Assembly (NCBI GenBank): GCA_009760855.2
Contig: WPIO01000001.1
Coordinates: 13,083,001-13,147,000, forward strand
Length of the DNA: 64,000 bases
Source of the DNA: Cristatella mucedo
Taxonomy: Eukaryota; Bryozoa; Phylactolaemata; Cristatellidae
Reading direction: 5' to 3'
The notes under the pieces were generated by a model, which saw only the letters and a program-made list of their open reading frames with translations, was not told the origin of the DNA and did not search any database. Below are positions 1 through 11,019 of the stretch, piece after piece. Position 1 is the first letter of the stretch; each line of letters begins with the position of its first letter. The translations under genes and the position numbers were made by a program.

Positions 1-724
1 AGTGCTCCAGATAGTGTCTGGTAGTAGAAATATTTCAGAATTAAGGACAGAGGAACAGGTTTTGTTTCGAATGCAATATTAGTAACTGTCACAAAGTATG
101 CCTTTTTAGGGAAATTCTAAAGGTGCCTTGAAAAAGCCAACCATGCAGTCAAAAGTCATATACCTTCCCTTACTGCTGAGGCTAGCTTATCCAAAGGTGT
201 TCTATTTTGCAATCGTTTAGTTTTACAAAATTTGATGGAGGACAATCCACGAACAAATATCCATAAGGCTGGGTGTAGGCATTTGATTGCAGTGGAAACA
301 TGCCTCGGATCAAAAGAGATATAATTTCATAAGTGATATAAAGTGTCACCGGCATAAAAATGATATTGGATATCGTATAGTTAAACTTCACAAGGTAACA
401 AACTTCAATTGTGTATCCTTGGGTACAAAGTGTGTTTTCTAAATCCCTTATGCCTAAAATAAAAAGCAAATAGCTATTGCACCACAACAACTTTGCTGCT
501 GTGGTCAGAACAATGATATTTTGAAATTCTCTGGTTTAGTTGTTAGACACGGTGTCGACGTAGTTCTCACATATACCACGAATTGAGCCTCAACCAGAAT
601 TATGAAGGGTTAGGCCAACATAACACAAGAGAAGCATCCATAGAAGAGTTACATGAGAGCTGCCTAAAAAGAGTGTTTTAGTTTGTGTTATTGCAGAGTA
701 CGAGAATAGTGAATTGCCTTATTT
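1..724. other. No recognisable feature
   Basis: AT-rich sequence with only short chance reading frames on both strands. I see no exon with flanking splice sites and no repeat shared with the rest of the window. Confidence 0.5.
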
Positions 725-2400
725 AATCTAGGCGGCATCAGGAGGCTGCTTGCACCCAGAAGATGCATTTTGCTGGGCGTGTGGACAGTTGATCAAGACA
801 AGAGCAAAAAAGTACTCTGAAAGCATATGTTAAGATGTTCGAGTCTTCCAAAGCATACTTCGGTGTGCCTGTCGAGAATCAACACAAGTCCTGAGCATCT
901 CATTCCGCATGCGAGAAGAGAACTAGAAGAGAACTCTTGAAGGTAAGATGAATAATTGCTGCTCACTAGATGGAACTTCTTGCACAATACTATGTAATTT
1001 TGAAATGTAACTTTTTATTTCTATCGTTCTGGTGTGTTTATAGGCGGGTACCAGAAAAAAAGAGCCACAAAGTTTGCCAACACAATCATTCGCCTAGAAC
1101 TGACTGAACAATCAACCAACTGCTACGTCTTCATAGTAGACCCATCCAAACGTCGCGCTAACAAGAGCGCATCTCCCATCGTGTATCCACACATTCCTTC
1201 ATCCTTCGCAGCAGTACCACATTGCTACTGAGTTCCCGTCCCCACCCCTCCTGAAAGTGATGAGCCATCCTCAGTAGAGAACATCAAGTCGAATGGTGAG
1301 GAAGATATTGATGATCTGGATTCCAATTTCACAAATTTGGCTGAGGAGAGAAAGCCATACTTCCTCAACCAGAAAGACCCTTGCATAGACCCCTAGACCC
1401 TCAACGACCCTTTCATAGACCCTTAGGGCATATCTAGTCCAATGTTGATCTCCAGACATCTAGGCCTAAGAATTCTAACTTTCTGGATGAAAGTGCGAAA
1501 GCAACAGATCAGAGCAACCGTCACCAACTAATTCCAACTTCCTCAATCTGCAAGATGGGCTGTGCTTCTGCAAAAATGTGGCAGGTCTATTCGAGGTTAC
1601 AGGAATCACCTGTAACCCGAGTGAATGGTGCCTATTCCTACCGTTCGTCCAAGAGCCTCATAGACGTGCTACCTCATAATAGCAAACAAGTACCCATCTC
1701 TGCCTATGGTTCACTCTTTACACCTCAAAGACGACTACATCAATGTCAAGAAATTGCTGAGTGCCTTGAAGTGTGGCGACTATGGCTGGGAGTCACTTGA
1801 GACTTCAAATGGTGTCATTCATCGTAGGCCTCCAACAAAGTAGTTTCACGAAGTTCCCTTTCTTTGCCTATGGGACAGCCGGGACACTAAAGCACAGAAA
1901 CACAATAGGAACTAGCCACAGTGGGCCGAATTCTTTATAGAGTGAAGAACAACATTAAGTGAAAGCTGCTGGTTGGCCCTCGGAAGGCGATGATGCTACC
2001 TACCACTCCACATCAAGTTAGGCCTCATCAAGCAATCTCTCATAGCTCTAGACAATGAGTCAGCAGCTTTCACATACCCAATATGTCTTTCCATAGCTGT
2101 CAGAGGCAAAGGTCAAAAAAGGCATCTTCGTCAGACTAAAGATAAAGATGATCACAGAAAATGAAAATTTCACTGAGAAGCTGAACAGGATGGAGAGGCA
2201 GTTTGGCACAGTTTTGTTGCATAGGTTTCCGGCTTTCTGGGCAATCATAAGGGTTAAAACTATGAGCAGCTGGTTCAGACTCTCGTAAAGAGCCATGCCA
2301 AAATGGGATGTAGGATGTCCCTCAAAGTCCATATGCTTGAGCTATTTTGACAAATTCAAGGAAACATGGGCGCATACTCAAGAGGAGTGAGACAAGCAAA
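725..2400 (+). pseudogene. Decayed copy of a multi-copy invertebrate 'uncharacterised protein' (transposon-like) gene
   Basis: Reading all three forward frames gives successive blocks of one protein, broken by stops and frameshifts. In order: a Cys-rich start (GGCLHPEDAFCWACG near 740-785), a segment with CYVFIVDPSKRR and YPHIPSS (about 1105-1200), an acidic stretch leading to AEERKPYF (about 1340), CNPSEW (about 1610), LLSALKCGDYGWE (about 1755), FLCLWDSRDTKA (about 1865), LPLHIKLGLIKQ (about 2005) and KMGCRMSLKVH (about 2300). From memory, this block order matches a family present in many near-identical copies in cnidarian, arthropod and other invertebrate genomes; its function is unknown and no transposase domain is certain. 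At least five stops or frameshifts mean it is not functional. The family assignment rests on motif recall, not a search. Confidence 0.62.
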
Positions 2401-2402
2401 GT

Positions 2403-2472
2403 TGGCGCCTGAATAGAGATTGAGTTCTCTGAGGGCGCTTTATCAAGTGCATTATTATTATTATTATTATCT
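2403..2472 (+). repeat. SINE-A/LINE-A 3' tail fragment
   Basis: It reads GCGCCTGAATAGAGATTGAG, then TTCTCTGAGGGCGC, then an (ATT)n run. The left part resembles the SINE-A copies, while the (ATT)n end is that of LINE-A, so this short piece could come from either. It lies immediately after the decayed gene relic. Confidence 0.6.
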
Positions 2473-2583
2473 CCTTGCACTTTCTTTCCTGCTCAAAGCC
2501 TATCCAGTTCTACTGAGCACCTGTTCCCAGTCATCTTTGCTGATTGTACCCACATCGTTTGCAATGTACTTTTAACAACTATT

Positions 2584-2668
2584 CTCTCCTCTCCCTCCCT
2601 CTCTGCCTCCCTCTCTCTCTGCCTCCCTCCCTCTCTTCCTCTCTCTGCCTCCCTCCCTCCCCTTCCGC
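2584..2668 (+). repeat. CT-rich low-complexity tract
   Basis: Imperfect CTCC/CTCTGCC repeats, almost pure pyrimidine on the + strand. The reading frame across it is compositional and not evidence of a gene. Confidence 0.8.
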
Positions 2669-3865
2669 ACCAGCCGTTAGAAATGCATGCTTGCTATTTG
2701 TAGGCCCACGTGGTAGAAAGTTTTTGGTAAGAATGACAAGCTATTCAACCCCGTGATGGGCAATGAGGAGATCAGTATGTGACATTACCCTAGCTTGCAG
2801 ACAGTACGTTTTGAGGGGGCTAGATTTTCTCAAGGGATGGCTGAAGCTAGCCCTAGTCATTCGATCAGTGTAGCCAAGGAGCAGGGAAGCAGGCTGGTGG
2901 CCACCCAACTACTAGTGACACCCGTTAGCCCCTTGCTTAAGCCCCATCTTTCTGGCATGCAAATACTTCAGGAACAGTATATTACTTTGGAACGGCATTC
3001 TTGATCCCTTCAAATCCGAAATATTAACCTCCACCTTTGTTCTGTGACCACTATGTTGGGAAATAGCTGTGTAGATATAAAAACGAGGCACTGGGTGTTT
3101 TTCTCAATGAGCTTCAAATTTGAGCAAAGAAATGCGATTGCATTACATACTACTCGTGAAGTAGCTACCCCAAGTGGCTCGCCGACAATACCCCCTTCAA
3201 GAGAGGTTGGGACCGACTTGGTCTTTGGCAGTAACGCTTTCATCACGGCAGAGTAAACGGGATCCCTTGTGGACATTAGCTTTCTGATGATTCCTTTACT
3301 GTTCTGCAGGACTTAACTGAAAACAACTGCATCAAGCAAGGGGGAGTAGTGTTGAAGAAAAACAACATCTTACCAGTTTCATATTCTAACAAGCACCCTA
3401 TGCAACACATTAAACTCTTCATCCTCAATGTCAAACGAATATTAGCCAGACCAGTTACAAAGATTTAACAGTAGTGCCTTCAGTTAAATAGGGAGAATGT
3501 TCTCACCTGCTCGTGGTACGGTTGTAATACCCAGCCGTGTGAACGAAGACACGACATGAAATCATCTGGTACCAAGTATGTAACATCCTCTTTATCGTCC
3601 CATGTAGTCGGGTTGAGTGCTGTAAGAGATCAAACTAAAGCTGCTCTGATTATGCCAAGTAAAAAATCCAACCATCTACTCAAAGGATACGATCTGAGCA
3701 AGGATCAAGAAGCATGGAGCCATCCACAAGAATTATCTCCAAGACGATTGCTACGAGAATGAGTACTAACATAACTGACTAGCGCAATTCTGATCTTTCA
3801 CAAGGTCATGGTGGTCAAGATAATATTTTGAACAGATAAAAGATAAAAATAAAGTACTACAGCCT
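2669..3865. other. No recognisable feature
   Basis: Short overlapping frames on both strands (3010-3276 minus, 3044-3256 plus, 3556-3762 plus) lack family motifs and splice context. Nothing else in the window repeats this stretch. Confidence 0.4.
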
Positions 3866-4005
3866 CACTTTATATATCGGCAGAGGAGCCTAGGCAGCTA
3901 TCACACTGCTTGCAGTGGGCAATAAAGGATTGTCTGCTGCAGGACTCAAACCCACGACCAGGGTCGTGAAGAACGAGCATATAGCCTGGACTAAAACCCA
4001 GGGGC
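3866..4005 (-). repeat. SINE-B (tRNA-derived), minus-strand copy
   Basis: On the minus strand it has the SINE-B order: a tRNA-like head with a B-box-like GGGTTTGAGTCC, then TTTATTGCCCACTGCAAG, then a GTGATAGCTGCCTAG core. The same blocks occur at 15715-15883, 50465-50618 and 56162-56325. The TTAAATCAGCT tail is not preserved here. Confidence 0.6.
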
Positions 4006-4199
4006 AAGACAGAGTACTACTGGCCATAACGATTGTTGCCTTCAGTAGGCAATGGTGAGCATGCATTAAGTGTAATCCTAATTACTGCATTCCTATCAAT
4101 AGGAGCAATAATACAGGTAATATACCTGCATACACATCCACAGCATTCAATAACAGCTACACTCTAGCAGGCCGTCTGAAACCAGGGTAACATGATCAA

Positions 4200-5055
4200 T
4201 ATTATCACACAATAATAATAGCAATAATAATAAATGTGTATAGTAGCACCTTAAGAGGACTGAATCTTTTTCTTATAAACCTGTTATACGCCAAAGAACA
4301 AGTATATAAATTAGTGATAATAACATGCACAATTGCAGCATAAGCAAATTTAAGAACGATTCATTTGGAAAAACTATATGCTGCATGGAACAGATGCATC
4401 CTTAGTTTTGCTTCAATTGTCGTCAAGTCAGTGAGTTTCGTGATGCCGGTCAGATAGGATTTACATGCAATGGAGGCGAAGGCACGGTCTCCAAAGGGTT
4501 GAGGTTGAGGCACAGCTAAACGGCCCAAGGCAGAGAAGTAATATGCAACCCAAAGCAAGTGAATGAACATATCTAAAAGTGTGGTAGGACCATGAAGTCG
4601 ATGCACTGCATGATGGGAAGTCAGAACAAGTCCCAGAAGTTTAGACGTGATACCAGAAATGCAGTGACTACTTGTTGCAATGAGTCATTTTGGAACAGGA
4701 TATCCAGATTCAAGGCAGAAGCCATAGAAGGGATACTGGCTGAACCCATTGTGAAGGCAAGGCTTCTTAATTTCTGAGTAACAGCAGGCTTTGCCAAAAC
4801 TAGTAGATTGGTCATGTTGCCATTCGATTCAAGAATATTGGTTGACATTCAAGTGCAAATTTCAACATTGCAAGCTTCATGGATAATGAGAGAGTCTGAG
4901 GTATGGCAAGATCGAGAAAGATCAAAGCACACGTAGAGCTGAGTGGCTAAAATTGAGCTTGGAAATGACATCGGCAAGGGTGTGAGTGTAGATTGAGAGA
5001 AACTGACATGGAACAGGTCTCCGAGGTGCTCACACTTTAAACCCACACTCGATGA
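4200..5055 (-). pseudogene. LINE-A reverse transcriptase relic (3' part), minus strand
   Basis: Starting from an AAT-rich end (the reverse of the LINE (ATT)n tail), the minus strand reads backwards through the C-terminal third of the LINE-A protein. It shows an FGDRAFAS block (about 4450-4500), TNLLVLAKP and MGSASI blocks (4700-4820), and QLYVCFD (about 4930). Each aligns with the intact frame at 12540-13841 but with many substitutions and frameshifts. It abuts a LINE-A relic of opposite orientation at about 5060-5180, so the two are head to head. Confidence 0.75.
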
Positions 5056-5179
5056 CTGTGACTGTTGACATGCACACTTTTAAAATCTCCCAATAAGATA
5101 AAATCGAAATAATTGCAGTGCTATCGCAGTATATCTCCTGTATATGGTACATAGCATCTTCACCTAATCTGAGTATCCC

Positions 5180-5996
5180 GTTCAAAGGTGACCTCTCATT
5201 AGACCACCACATCAGCTCCACAATCGTCTGCCTACTTTCACTATGTAAGATTGCAAAAACTTGAGCCTGCTTAGGCAGGGATACCAGATCCAAGTTGGTC
5301 CATGCATTTGTGATATCCAACCTCGACTTCTGTAACTCGGTACTGGCAGGTCTTCTTGCCTGTGCAAGATATTTAAAGTTGGTGCAAAACTCTAAGCTAG
5401 GGTTGTCGGTCATGAACGCCACAATCACTGCATTAGCCACTTTCTGCCGACCTGCACTGGCTACCCATCCAGTTGAGTATCAACTTCAATTTTCGGTCAT
5501 CATTTGTAGATCTCTTCATTCTCTTGCTTGATTTTCGGTCACCATTTGTAGATCCCTTCATTCTCTTGCTACCGAATACCTATAAGAAATACTTTTTACT
5601 CAGGCCACCATCGTACCACCTGCTCTTTCCGAATCAAGTCGTTTAGCTGTGCCTCTAACCAATCTCAAACCCTTCGGAGGCAGTGTTTTCAGGCAGCATG
5701 CTTCTAAAGATTGGAATTGAGTCCTGACCAACGTCACGACCTCCCCCGACGTTGACCTCCCCCGACTGCTAAAAAAAGATGCTCAAATACGCTCACTCTA
5801 CATATCATGTGTTTTTTGGGGTCCGTGTGAATTGTCTTTTGTGTGATCGTGCATGCTGACACTGCGTGTTATCACTAACCAGTAGACCTGCTTCTTTTCC
5901 AGCATATGTAAAGTGCTTAAGAGATTGTTTGCTCTCTTGGGGTGCTATACAACTCTTACTATTTTTACTAATAGTATTACTATTATTATCATTAGG
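5180..5996 (+). pseudogene. LINE-A 3' relic, plus strand
   Basis: It begins with a block matching the LINE-A DDHISS region. It continues with HAFVISNLDFCNSVLAGL (5300-5360), a decayed C-terminus with CGTTTAGCTGTGCCTC near 5640, the 3' UTR (GCATGCTGACACTG near 5850), and ends in an AAAGTGC...AGAGATTG tail with imperfect (ATT)n (5905-5996). Stops and frameshifts throughout show an old, 5'-truncated insertion. Confidence 0.75.
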
Positions 5997-6221
5997 TCAG
6001 CGATACCTAGGCGAGACGATAGGGCTCCAGGACTTGGCGATACAAGTATAAAACGCTGCCCAGAAATTTTGTAGAACTGCACAGAGGCGACACCTAAGTC
6101 AGCAAACCTGAAATGGTCATTACACATCTGGGTCTTAACCTAAGGGTGTTGTAAAGTGCTTGGACTTCACGACTAGGAGGTAGTGGGGTCTGAGTACTTC
6201 AGCAGACAATCATTTATTACC

Positions 6222-6496
6222 CATTTCAATGACAACTACTCTCCTGCTGCCGACTATGACTCATCTTTTTCAGCGGTCCTGAGCTGCTACTTCCATGCTA
6301 CTCGCTACCTCAACTGCTCTCCTGACTCTGCTATGCTTCCCACTTTCTCTTTGTTGCATTAGATGAAGTCTGCTGGCTACCGAATGCATACCGAAAGCCG
6401 CTTAGGCTGTGAGTGCACTACACAAAACTCTCCTGTGTAACCCCCACATAGTCTTTATGGCTTTGTGGAGTTACAGATGGAGATACATTACATTAA
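6222..6496 (+). pseudogene. LINE-B 3' end fragment
   Basis: It carries the LINE-B C-terminal and 3' UTR signature: TCATCTTTTTCAGCGGTCC, CTTCCATGCTACTCGCTACC, GATGAAGTCTGCTGGCTACC, CTTTGTGGAGTTACAGATGG, then a GAGATACATTACATTA end. The same order recurs at 30440, 32050 and 47220 on the plus strand and at 25655 and 58607 on the minus strand. Confidence 0.75.
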
Positions 6497-6507
6497 ATTG
6501 CAAGGTG

Positions 6508-6578
6508 GGGGTTATAATCACTGGGGCGTATCGCCAGCTATATAATGAGCCTGTTTAATCAGCCCACATTTAATTATT
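6508..6578 (+). repeat. SINE-B tail fragment
   Basis: It contains CGCCAGCTATATAATGAGCC followed by TGTTTAATCAGC and an AT-rich end. This is the SINE-B 3' portion without its tRNA head. Confidence 0.5.
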
Positions 6579-7175
6579 AGGAATATTGAAAAAAATGTAA
6601 AAAGCACATGGGACACGACCAATGGGAAAAAAATTAAAGACTCGCTGCCCAGACCTAATAGCTATTATGGAAAAAAGCTCTAATAGCAAACCTACTGTAA
6701 CGAAAGTCGCCTTATTCAGTCTATTAAGGCGGTCAGAATATTGACTTTCACGGTCAGAGACAATAAAAGTATAACTAAGCCTCAGGTAGCACGATCTACA
6801 AAATGAATATAAAGCAATGCTGACTGAGATGTAGCACAAAGGTATTCATTAAAGTGCAATTGCTATGGTAATGCAGGCCACCACAATCACAAGGAGTCCC
6901 TGATCAAATAATTAAGTGACACCCGGCTATTTTCAGCCACAGAGTTTTCAGCGTGACATTCCCCGATGTCTTGACATCTTGATGTCCACGTGACATGTGG
7001 CACTAACAATATTATGGTGTGAACAAGGTTGGGTGGGTTGAGCAAAATAGCCATGGCAGCTGGTACATGGTGACCACCACGCAACAGCCACATTCTGCCT
7101 TTTCCTTGCCATTACTGCAGCAAGGGCACTAGCTGGTGGTGAAGTACAAAACTGCACCAAAAATGTCTGCCTCTG
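6579..7175. other. No recognisable feature
   Basis: Several short overlapping minus-strand frames are present. None carries motifs, and none matches the expected continuation of the USP30-like gene to the right. Confidence 0.4.
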
Positions 7176-7275
7176 CTGGATTTGAATCTGGCTAAGTGAA
7201 CTGAGTCTTTCAAAACAGAGAAGCTAAGATGCTATCTTCGGCTACCATAGGTTGTCGATCGGCTCTGTTGGCCGA
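7176..7275 (-). repeat. Possible third tRNA-derived SINE
   Basis: The minus strand contains a good polymerase III B-box-like sequence (GATTCAAATCC near 7175) about 60 bases downstream of a GGTAGC-containing A-box-like stretch. A loosely similar arrangement occurs at 58118-58205 (minus). No full tRNA cloverleaf is evident. Confidence 0.3.
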
Positions 7276-7873
7276 CAATACATACTTAATTATTTCCTAG
7301 ACATGCACAACTGAAGCGATACCTCCATGGTGCTATGGAATAACTATATTAATCAGCTTGTTATTTCTGCAGTACCAAAACCTTTTAATAGCCAATGCAA
7401 TAGCCACAATTTTTCCGGTAAGGGTTACTCCGAGATAGCATAAGGACTCAGTGGACTCTGAAGACAATACATTTACGATTCCATCCACTGTCACACTGGT
7501 AAGGAGGGGCTGCTGCTGGTATCGGTTCTATATACGAGGTAACTTTCAGCAATGTAAAAAGAAGAGCTCAACAAAGCTCCCAGACATGGTGGATACGTAA
7601 ATAAAAACACCAAAGCATGCCGCTGCGAGTACAAAACGATGCTTTATTCGCGTACGAAACGATATTTTCCCTGAACTGTAATAAAAAGTCGCCTCGGGGT
7701 GGCATGGTAGGAGGCCCTTTGGAATATTAAAACAAAACAATGCTGTTAGGCATCCGACACTAACGCGAATAAAGCCGGATTATATGTAGACACATTTTCG
7801 AATAAACAGCGAGGCATCTCGCCGAGCATCTTGGGGCAGCCGACTTTCGCGAGGGCGCCCGGGCGGTGCTCAC

Positions 7874-8035
7874 CGGCTAATAGCTTTTGAAGGCACGCTA
7901 TTAGCGAGTCTGCTCCATTTGATCTCGTTTCGGCAGTCTCCAGCCACGTCGAGCAGCTTGAGCAAGCTGCCAAGGCTTGCAGGAGTGCGTTCAAGAAACA
8001 TGTGTTGCCCAAATTCAGCAGTCCAGGCGGTAAAC
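7874..8035 (-). CDS. USP30: USP30-like deubiquitinase, exon 2 (catalytic Cys box)
   Basis: This exon encodes the start of a ubiquitin-specific protease domain: GLPPGLLNLGNTCFLNALLQ, then WLE. The NLGNTCFLN box is the peptidase C19 nucleophile motif, with the catalytic Cys at residue 46 of the joined protein. It begins after TTTTGCGCAG and ends at a GTGAGC donor. Its 2-base start completes the Gly codon left by exon 1, and it leaves one base at its end. In known USP30 proteins the box directly follows a membrane anchor with a basic linker ending in Lys-Gly, as here. No later exon (His and Asp/Asn boxes) was recognised between 1 and 7873, so the gene probably continues past the left edge or has exons too short to see. 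Confidence 0.85.
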
Positions 8036-8203
8036 CTGCGCAAAATGAAGCGGACACGGCGACACTTTAAATTAGCTCCAAAGTAACGCCGAGGCTCATC
8101 GTAGAAAATCTTTGCGGCAAACGCGCACGCATGACTTAGCAGCATGTCGCTGCGAAGCCCCCCCCCCCACCACTGCTGAGCAATGCTGAGCTATCGCACT
8201 CAC

Positions 8204-8303
8204 CCTTGCGACCGCGTTGACTTTTCTTCCCGTTGGGCAGAATAAATACATAAGCCACAGCCGTCGCTATTCCTACCCCTGCTACCAGCTGCCACCAATG
8301 CAT
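8204..8303 (-). CDS. USP30: USP30-like deubiquitinase, exon 1 (N-terminal membrane anchor)
   Basis: The start ATG is the first after an in-frame TGA three codons upstream. The 33 codons encode MHWWQLVAGVGIATAVAYVF, then a short polar and strongly basic run (GKKSQRGRK). This is a single hydrophobic segment with a positive C-terminal flank. In USP30 this arrangement anchors the enzyme in the mitochondrial outer membrane (and peroxisomes), where it removes ubiquitin and opposes PINK1/parkin mitophagy. The exon ends AAG G followed by GTGAGT. Splicing over a 168-base intron (8036-8203) gives ...RK-G-LPPGLLNLGN in phase. Identity is from recognition of the anchor plus Cys box; location and function are inferred. 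Confidence 0.8.
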
Positions 8304-8921
8304 AGCCTCTCAGCTACAATCCCGAAGGACTGGGCGCTCAGCCATGGAGTGCGTACAAGCGAACAGGCCGGCTGGCCGGTGTTGGCTAGGGCTTGAAGGT
8401 GACGGTCAGTCATTAGGTCAAGGCCAATTCAACAGAGTCGCGGAAACCTGGAACTTCGACACAGACAACAAGTCTTCCTCCCTGTCGTCGTAAGGCAAAG
8501 GCTTACGAAAGATTGCCATACCAGTGCATCCGAGCATCACCGTAGAAAAAAATAATCCTCATTGGGCACGTAAATGAGAGTTGACAGTCATATTACTCGC
8601 AGGTCAGACACCTTTACCTGCGCGGTCGAAGAGTAGTGAAGCAGCCTGTCCACTATCAGAGCAGCAGTCCGTCACTTCAACACTTGGCATTGTAGCAGCC
8701 TAGAAGCAAGTTGCAACAGTCAAAGGCTCCACAGCGGCTTCAGCCGGCACCGGAAGAACGACGACCTCTTCGTTCCTCACGTTTTCTCAGCCAAGGTTAA
8801 GGTTCCAGACATCTGCACGCTATTTGCAGCTCTTTCCATGCACTCATGTAAACTATTACAACACTCGTGTAAACGTGAATTCTTGCTTCTCAAGCCATAA
8901 GGGCTACCCGATTTCACCACA
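8304..8921. other. Region upstream of the USP30-like gene
   Basis: This should hold the promoter and 5' UTR of the minus-strand gene. I see no TATA box at a convincing position. No open reading frame stands out on either strand, and no gene is recognised on the other side. Confidence 0.4.
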
Positions 8922-9056
8922 TGGAGCTTGGTTGGCCCAGCGGTTAAGGCGCTCGCCTCGACCAAGGTCAAGCGTGACGATGACCGAGCTCGAGTACCGT
9001 GGCATATGTGAAGCGCCTGAAAAGAGATAACGTTCTCTTATCACGCTATACAAACA
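8922..9056 (+). repeat. SINE-A, tRNA-derived
   Basis: The head is tRNA-like: TTGGCCCAGCGGTTAAGGCG matches the polymerase III A box, and GAGCTCGAGTACC stands at the B-box position. The tail AAGAGATAACGTTCTCTTA resembles the 3' end of LINE-A. Related copies lie at 36230, 36596 and 43272 (plus) and at 12086, 41922 and 56995 (minus). Confidence 0.75.
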
Positions 9057-9601
9057 AAGTATATTTTCTCTATTGTTTTCAACCTCAGCGTGCACTCATG
9101 CTACATTGATCACCATATCGCCGTCAAAATCTTCTAGATTAACAGTAGTAAGTCCAGTCATGCTGCCGTCATTAGCGAACATAAGGTCCGTCCTAGTAAT
9201 CTCAACAGACTGCTGGTTAGCTTTGGATCTTGAATCAGAGACTGTCTTTTGCATCAGACATCGGTACACCTCTGCCTAAAGGATATCTAGACTCTCACAT
9301 TAAGTACGACTAAATGCATATGCGTGCTGCTCAGCTGCCGGTGTTGCCTCAGAAACCCTTTGGCATGAGCGTAGATTCATGCTGTTCGTCAATTTTCAAA
9401 TTTTGTAAAGCGTGGCTCCACAATTAGCTGAATTTCATCATAGAATTTCCTTAATTCCGAAGGTCGGCAGAGAACGAAGCTACTTCCGTGGGTCATGCTC
9501 TCAATACTACATTCCTCAGGCATGTTTTGTGTACAATGTCTGCCTATATAGGCAGGAGCAACGAGACTGGTACAAACTGACTGCTTTAGGTCCTTTGCAA
9601 T
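9057..9601. other. No recognisable feature
   Basis: Unique-looking sequence with short chance frames. Its last four bases (CAAT, 9598-9601) may be the target-site duplication of the LTR that follows. Confidence 0.4.
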
Positions 9602-10338
9602 TGTACCCAGGCTATGTTCGGTTGGCTGGGACAGGACGGTTGTAATGTGGTAAGGTCACCGGCTAGGCCAGTATCTGACCTATGGCTTGGCCGGATGTGC
9701 GGTGACGAGAGATCACCGGGGCTCTTGGGTAGGAAAAGTTGGCCGACTAAGTGGTGGTGTTGGAGGCTCCAGGTCTCGCCGAGTGATGCACCTGGATGGT
9801 TGCAGGCATGCTCCGGCGATGCGGCCACGCACGCAACGAGTGCCCAAGGTCCGAGCGGAGCTGGATAGCACGCTCGTTGTTGTGACTTGTATATTCCGAG
9901 TTCCCCGTGTAGCGTGTTTGTGGTGCCCCCCCCCGTCAGTTGGTGTCTTTCGGCCGGCGGAAGCTCTCGACTGTGGTGGATGTCGACTGCGACTAGCCAA
10001 GCAGTTACTCAGCTAGCCGGATCTTTTACGGTGTATGCTCGTACTGTTGGAACGGAGTCGGTATAACGGCGGGACTGCGGAAGCCGACTGACCAACTAAC
10101 ATGTTTGTTAGCACTTGATTCGTCGTTTTGCGCCCCTATAGTGTACTTTGTATAGAACCCTCCCTGAAGACTTGTTTAGTCCCCGTGTTGTTGTTGTTGG
10201 CGCATGCGATATTATAAAGAGGTCTAACCTGACGGCCGCTGGTCTTACCCTAGGTCAGCGGCATGGCGAGCGGCGGCGTTGCCGGAGTATGGCAGGGCTT
10301 GCCAGGAATTAGCCTCTGACCCCTGGAACTCGGCTACA
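9602..10338 (+). mobile_element. Solo LTR-like element, copy 1
   Basis: It shares its full length with the sequence at 37757-38443 in reverse orientation. Similarity starts and stops abruptly at TGTACCCAGG and CTCGGCTACA, so the unit begins TG, ends CA and has short TGTA/TACA inverted ends, the standard LTR form. CAAT precedes it (9598-9601) and CAAT follows it (10339-10342), a plausible 4-base target duplication. Copy 1 is 50 bases longer, mainly from an extra stretch around 9640-9695. No gag or pol adjoins it, so it is probably a solo LTR. The reading frames on both strands inside it are chance. Confidence 0.75.
10209..10222 (+). promoter_or_regulatory. TATA-like box inside the LTR
   Basis: ATATTATAAAGAGG is kept in both LTR copies (here and, reversed, near 37869-37882). 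It lies roughly 500-600 bases into the element, a reasonable position for an LTR core promoter. Promoter activity is inferred. Confidence 0.4.
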
Positions 10339-10342
10339 CAAT

Positions 10343-11019
10343 TATCCAACACTTTCGAAACCAAATGTTACATACGCAGCGTGGCAGCTTCTGCACTAAC
10401 GTCCCGATTGTAAACATACTAACTGGTTCTGAACATCGGATTGATTGAAGCGCTCCCGAGCAGTCTGCTATGCATCGGCAAGGGAACTTTGTAAAACAGC
10501 AGGTTTAAAATAAGAGCAATCTTAACTCTCGTGGGTACTGGCGGTGTTCTGAGGCATTGCTCAAAGAGAGTGGTTGTGGCTGCGTTTGCTCGGCACATTA
10601 TAGGCTTTTTTTCCACTATGACAGAGAAGTGTAGGAACACCATTCCCTTCCTGATGGTGCCCAATAGGACGGCGCTTTTTTTGAATAGGTGAGTAAGTAG
10701 AACTTCAGGATACCTCCTTTTACTCTCCATTTAATTGATTTTAGAAATGCAAGCGTGATAACCGAATCTGCCTTTTTAAAGTAGGCGAATTAGGATTGCC
10801 CACGGCTTTTCATACGGAACTATGATGGAAAAATTCCGTACATGGTCAACATCAAAAGTGGCACCCGAGAGCAACGTCTAAACTATGCGAGGCTAGGCTG
10901 CTGGCGCTCTAAAACACGCTCATCCTAAATCCTAGATACTGCAGAACATTCGTTTGCTTCACGAATAAAGCCAGCAGTACTACCAATGACCTGTGCTGTA
11001 AGCTCTCCAGCTATTTGTG
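10343..11019. other. No recognised gene; unassigned minus-strand frame
   Basis: The minus strand is open from 10730 to 10419 (103 codons, beginning MESKRRYPEVLLTHLFKK). I recognise no domain in it, and splice signals are not evident. It lies between the solo LTR and the gypsy 3' LTR and may be chance or transposon debris. Confidence 0.3.

Noticed and set aside
725-790. BIR-like or zinc-finger exon (GGCLHPEDAFCWACG)
   Set aside because: The Cys/His spacing suggested a small zinc domain, but the following blocks show it is the start of the decayed multi-copy gene relic, and stops follow.
9586-10016. Overlapping frames of 80-109 codons on both strands, repeated at 38026-38491
   Set aside because: They lie inside the non-coding LTR-like unit, and the matching frames are not conserved as protein between the two copies.
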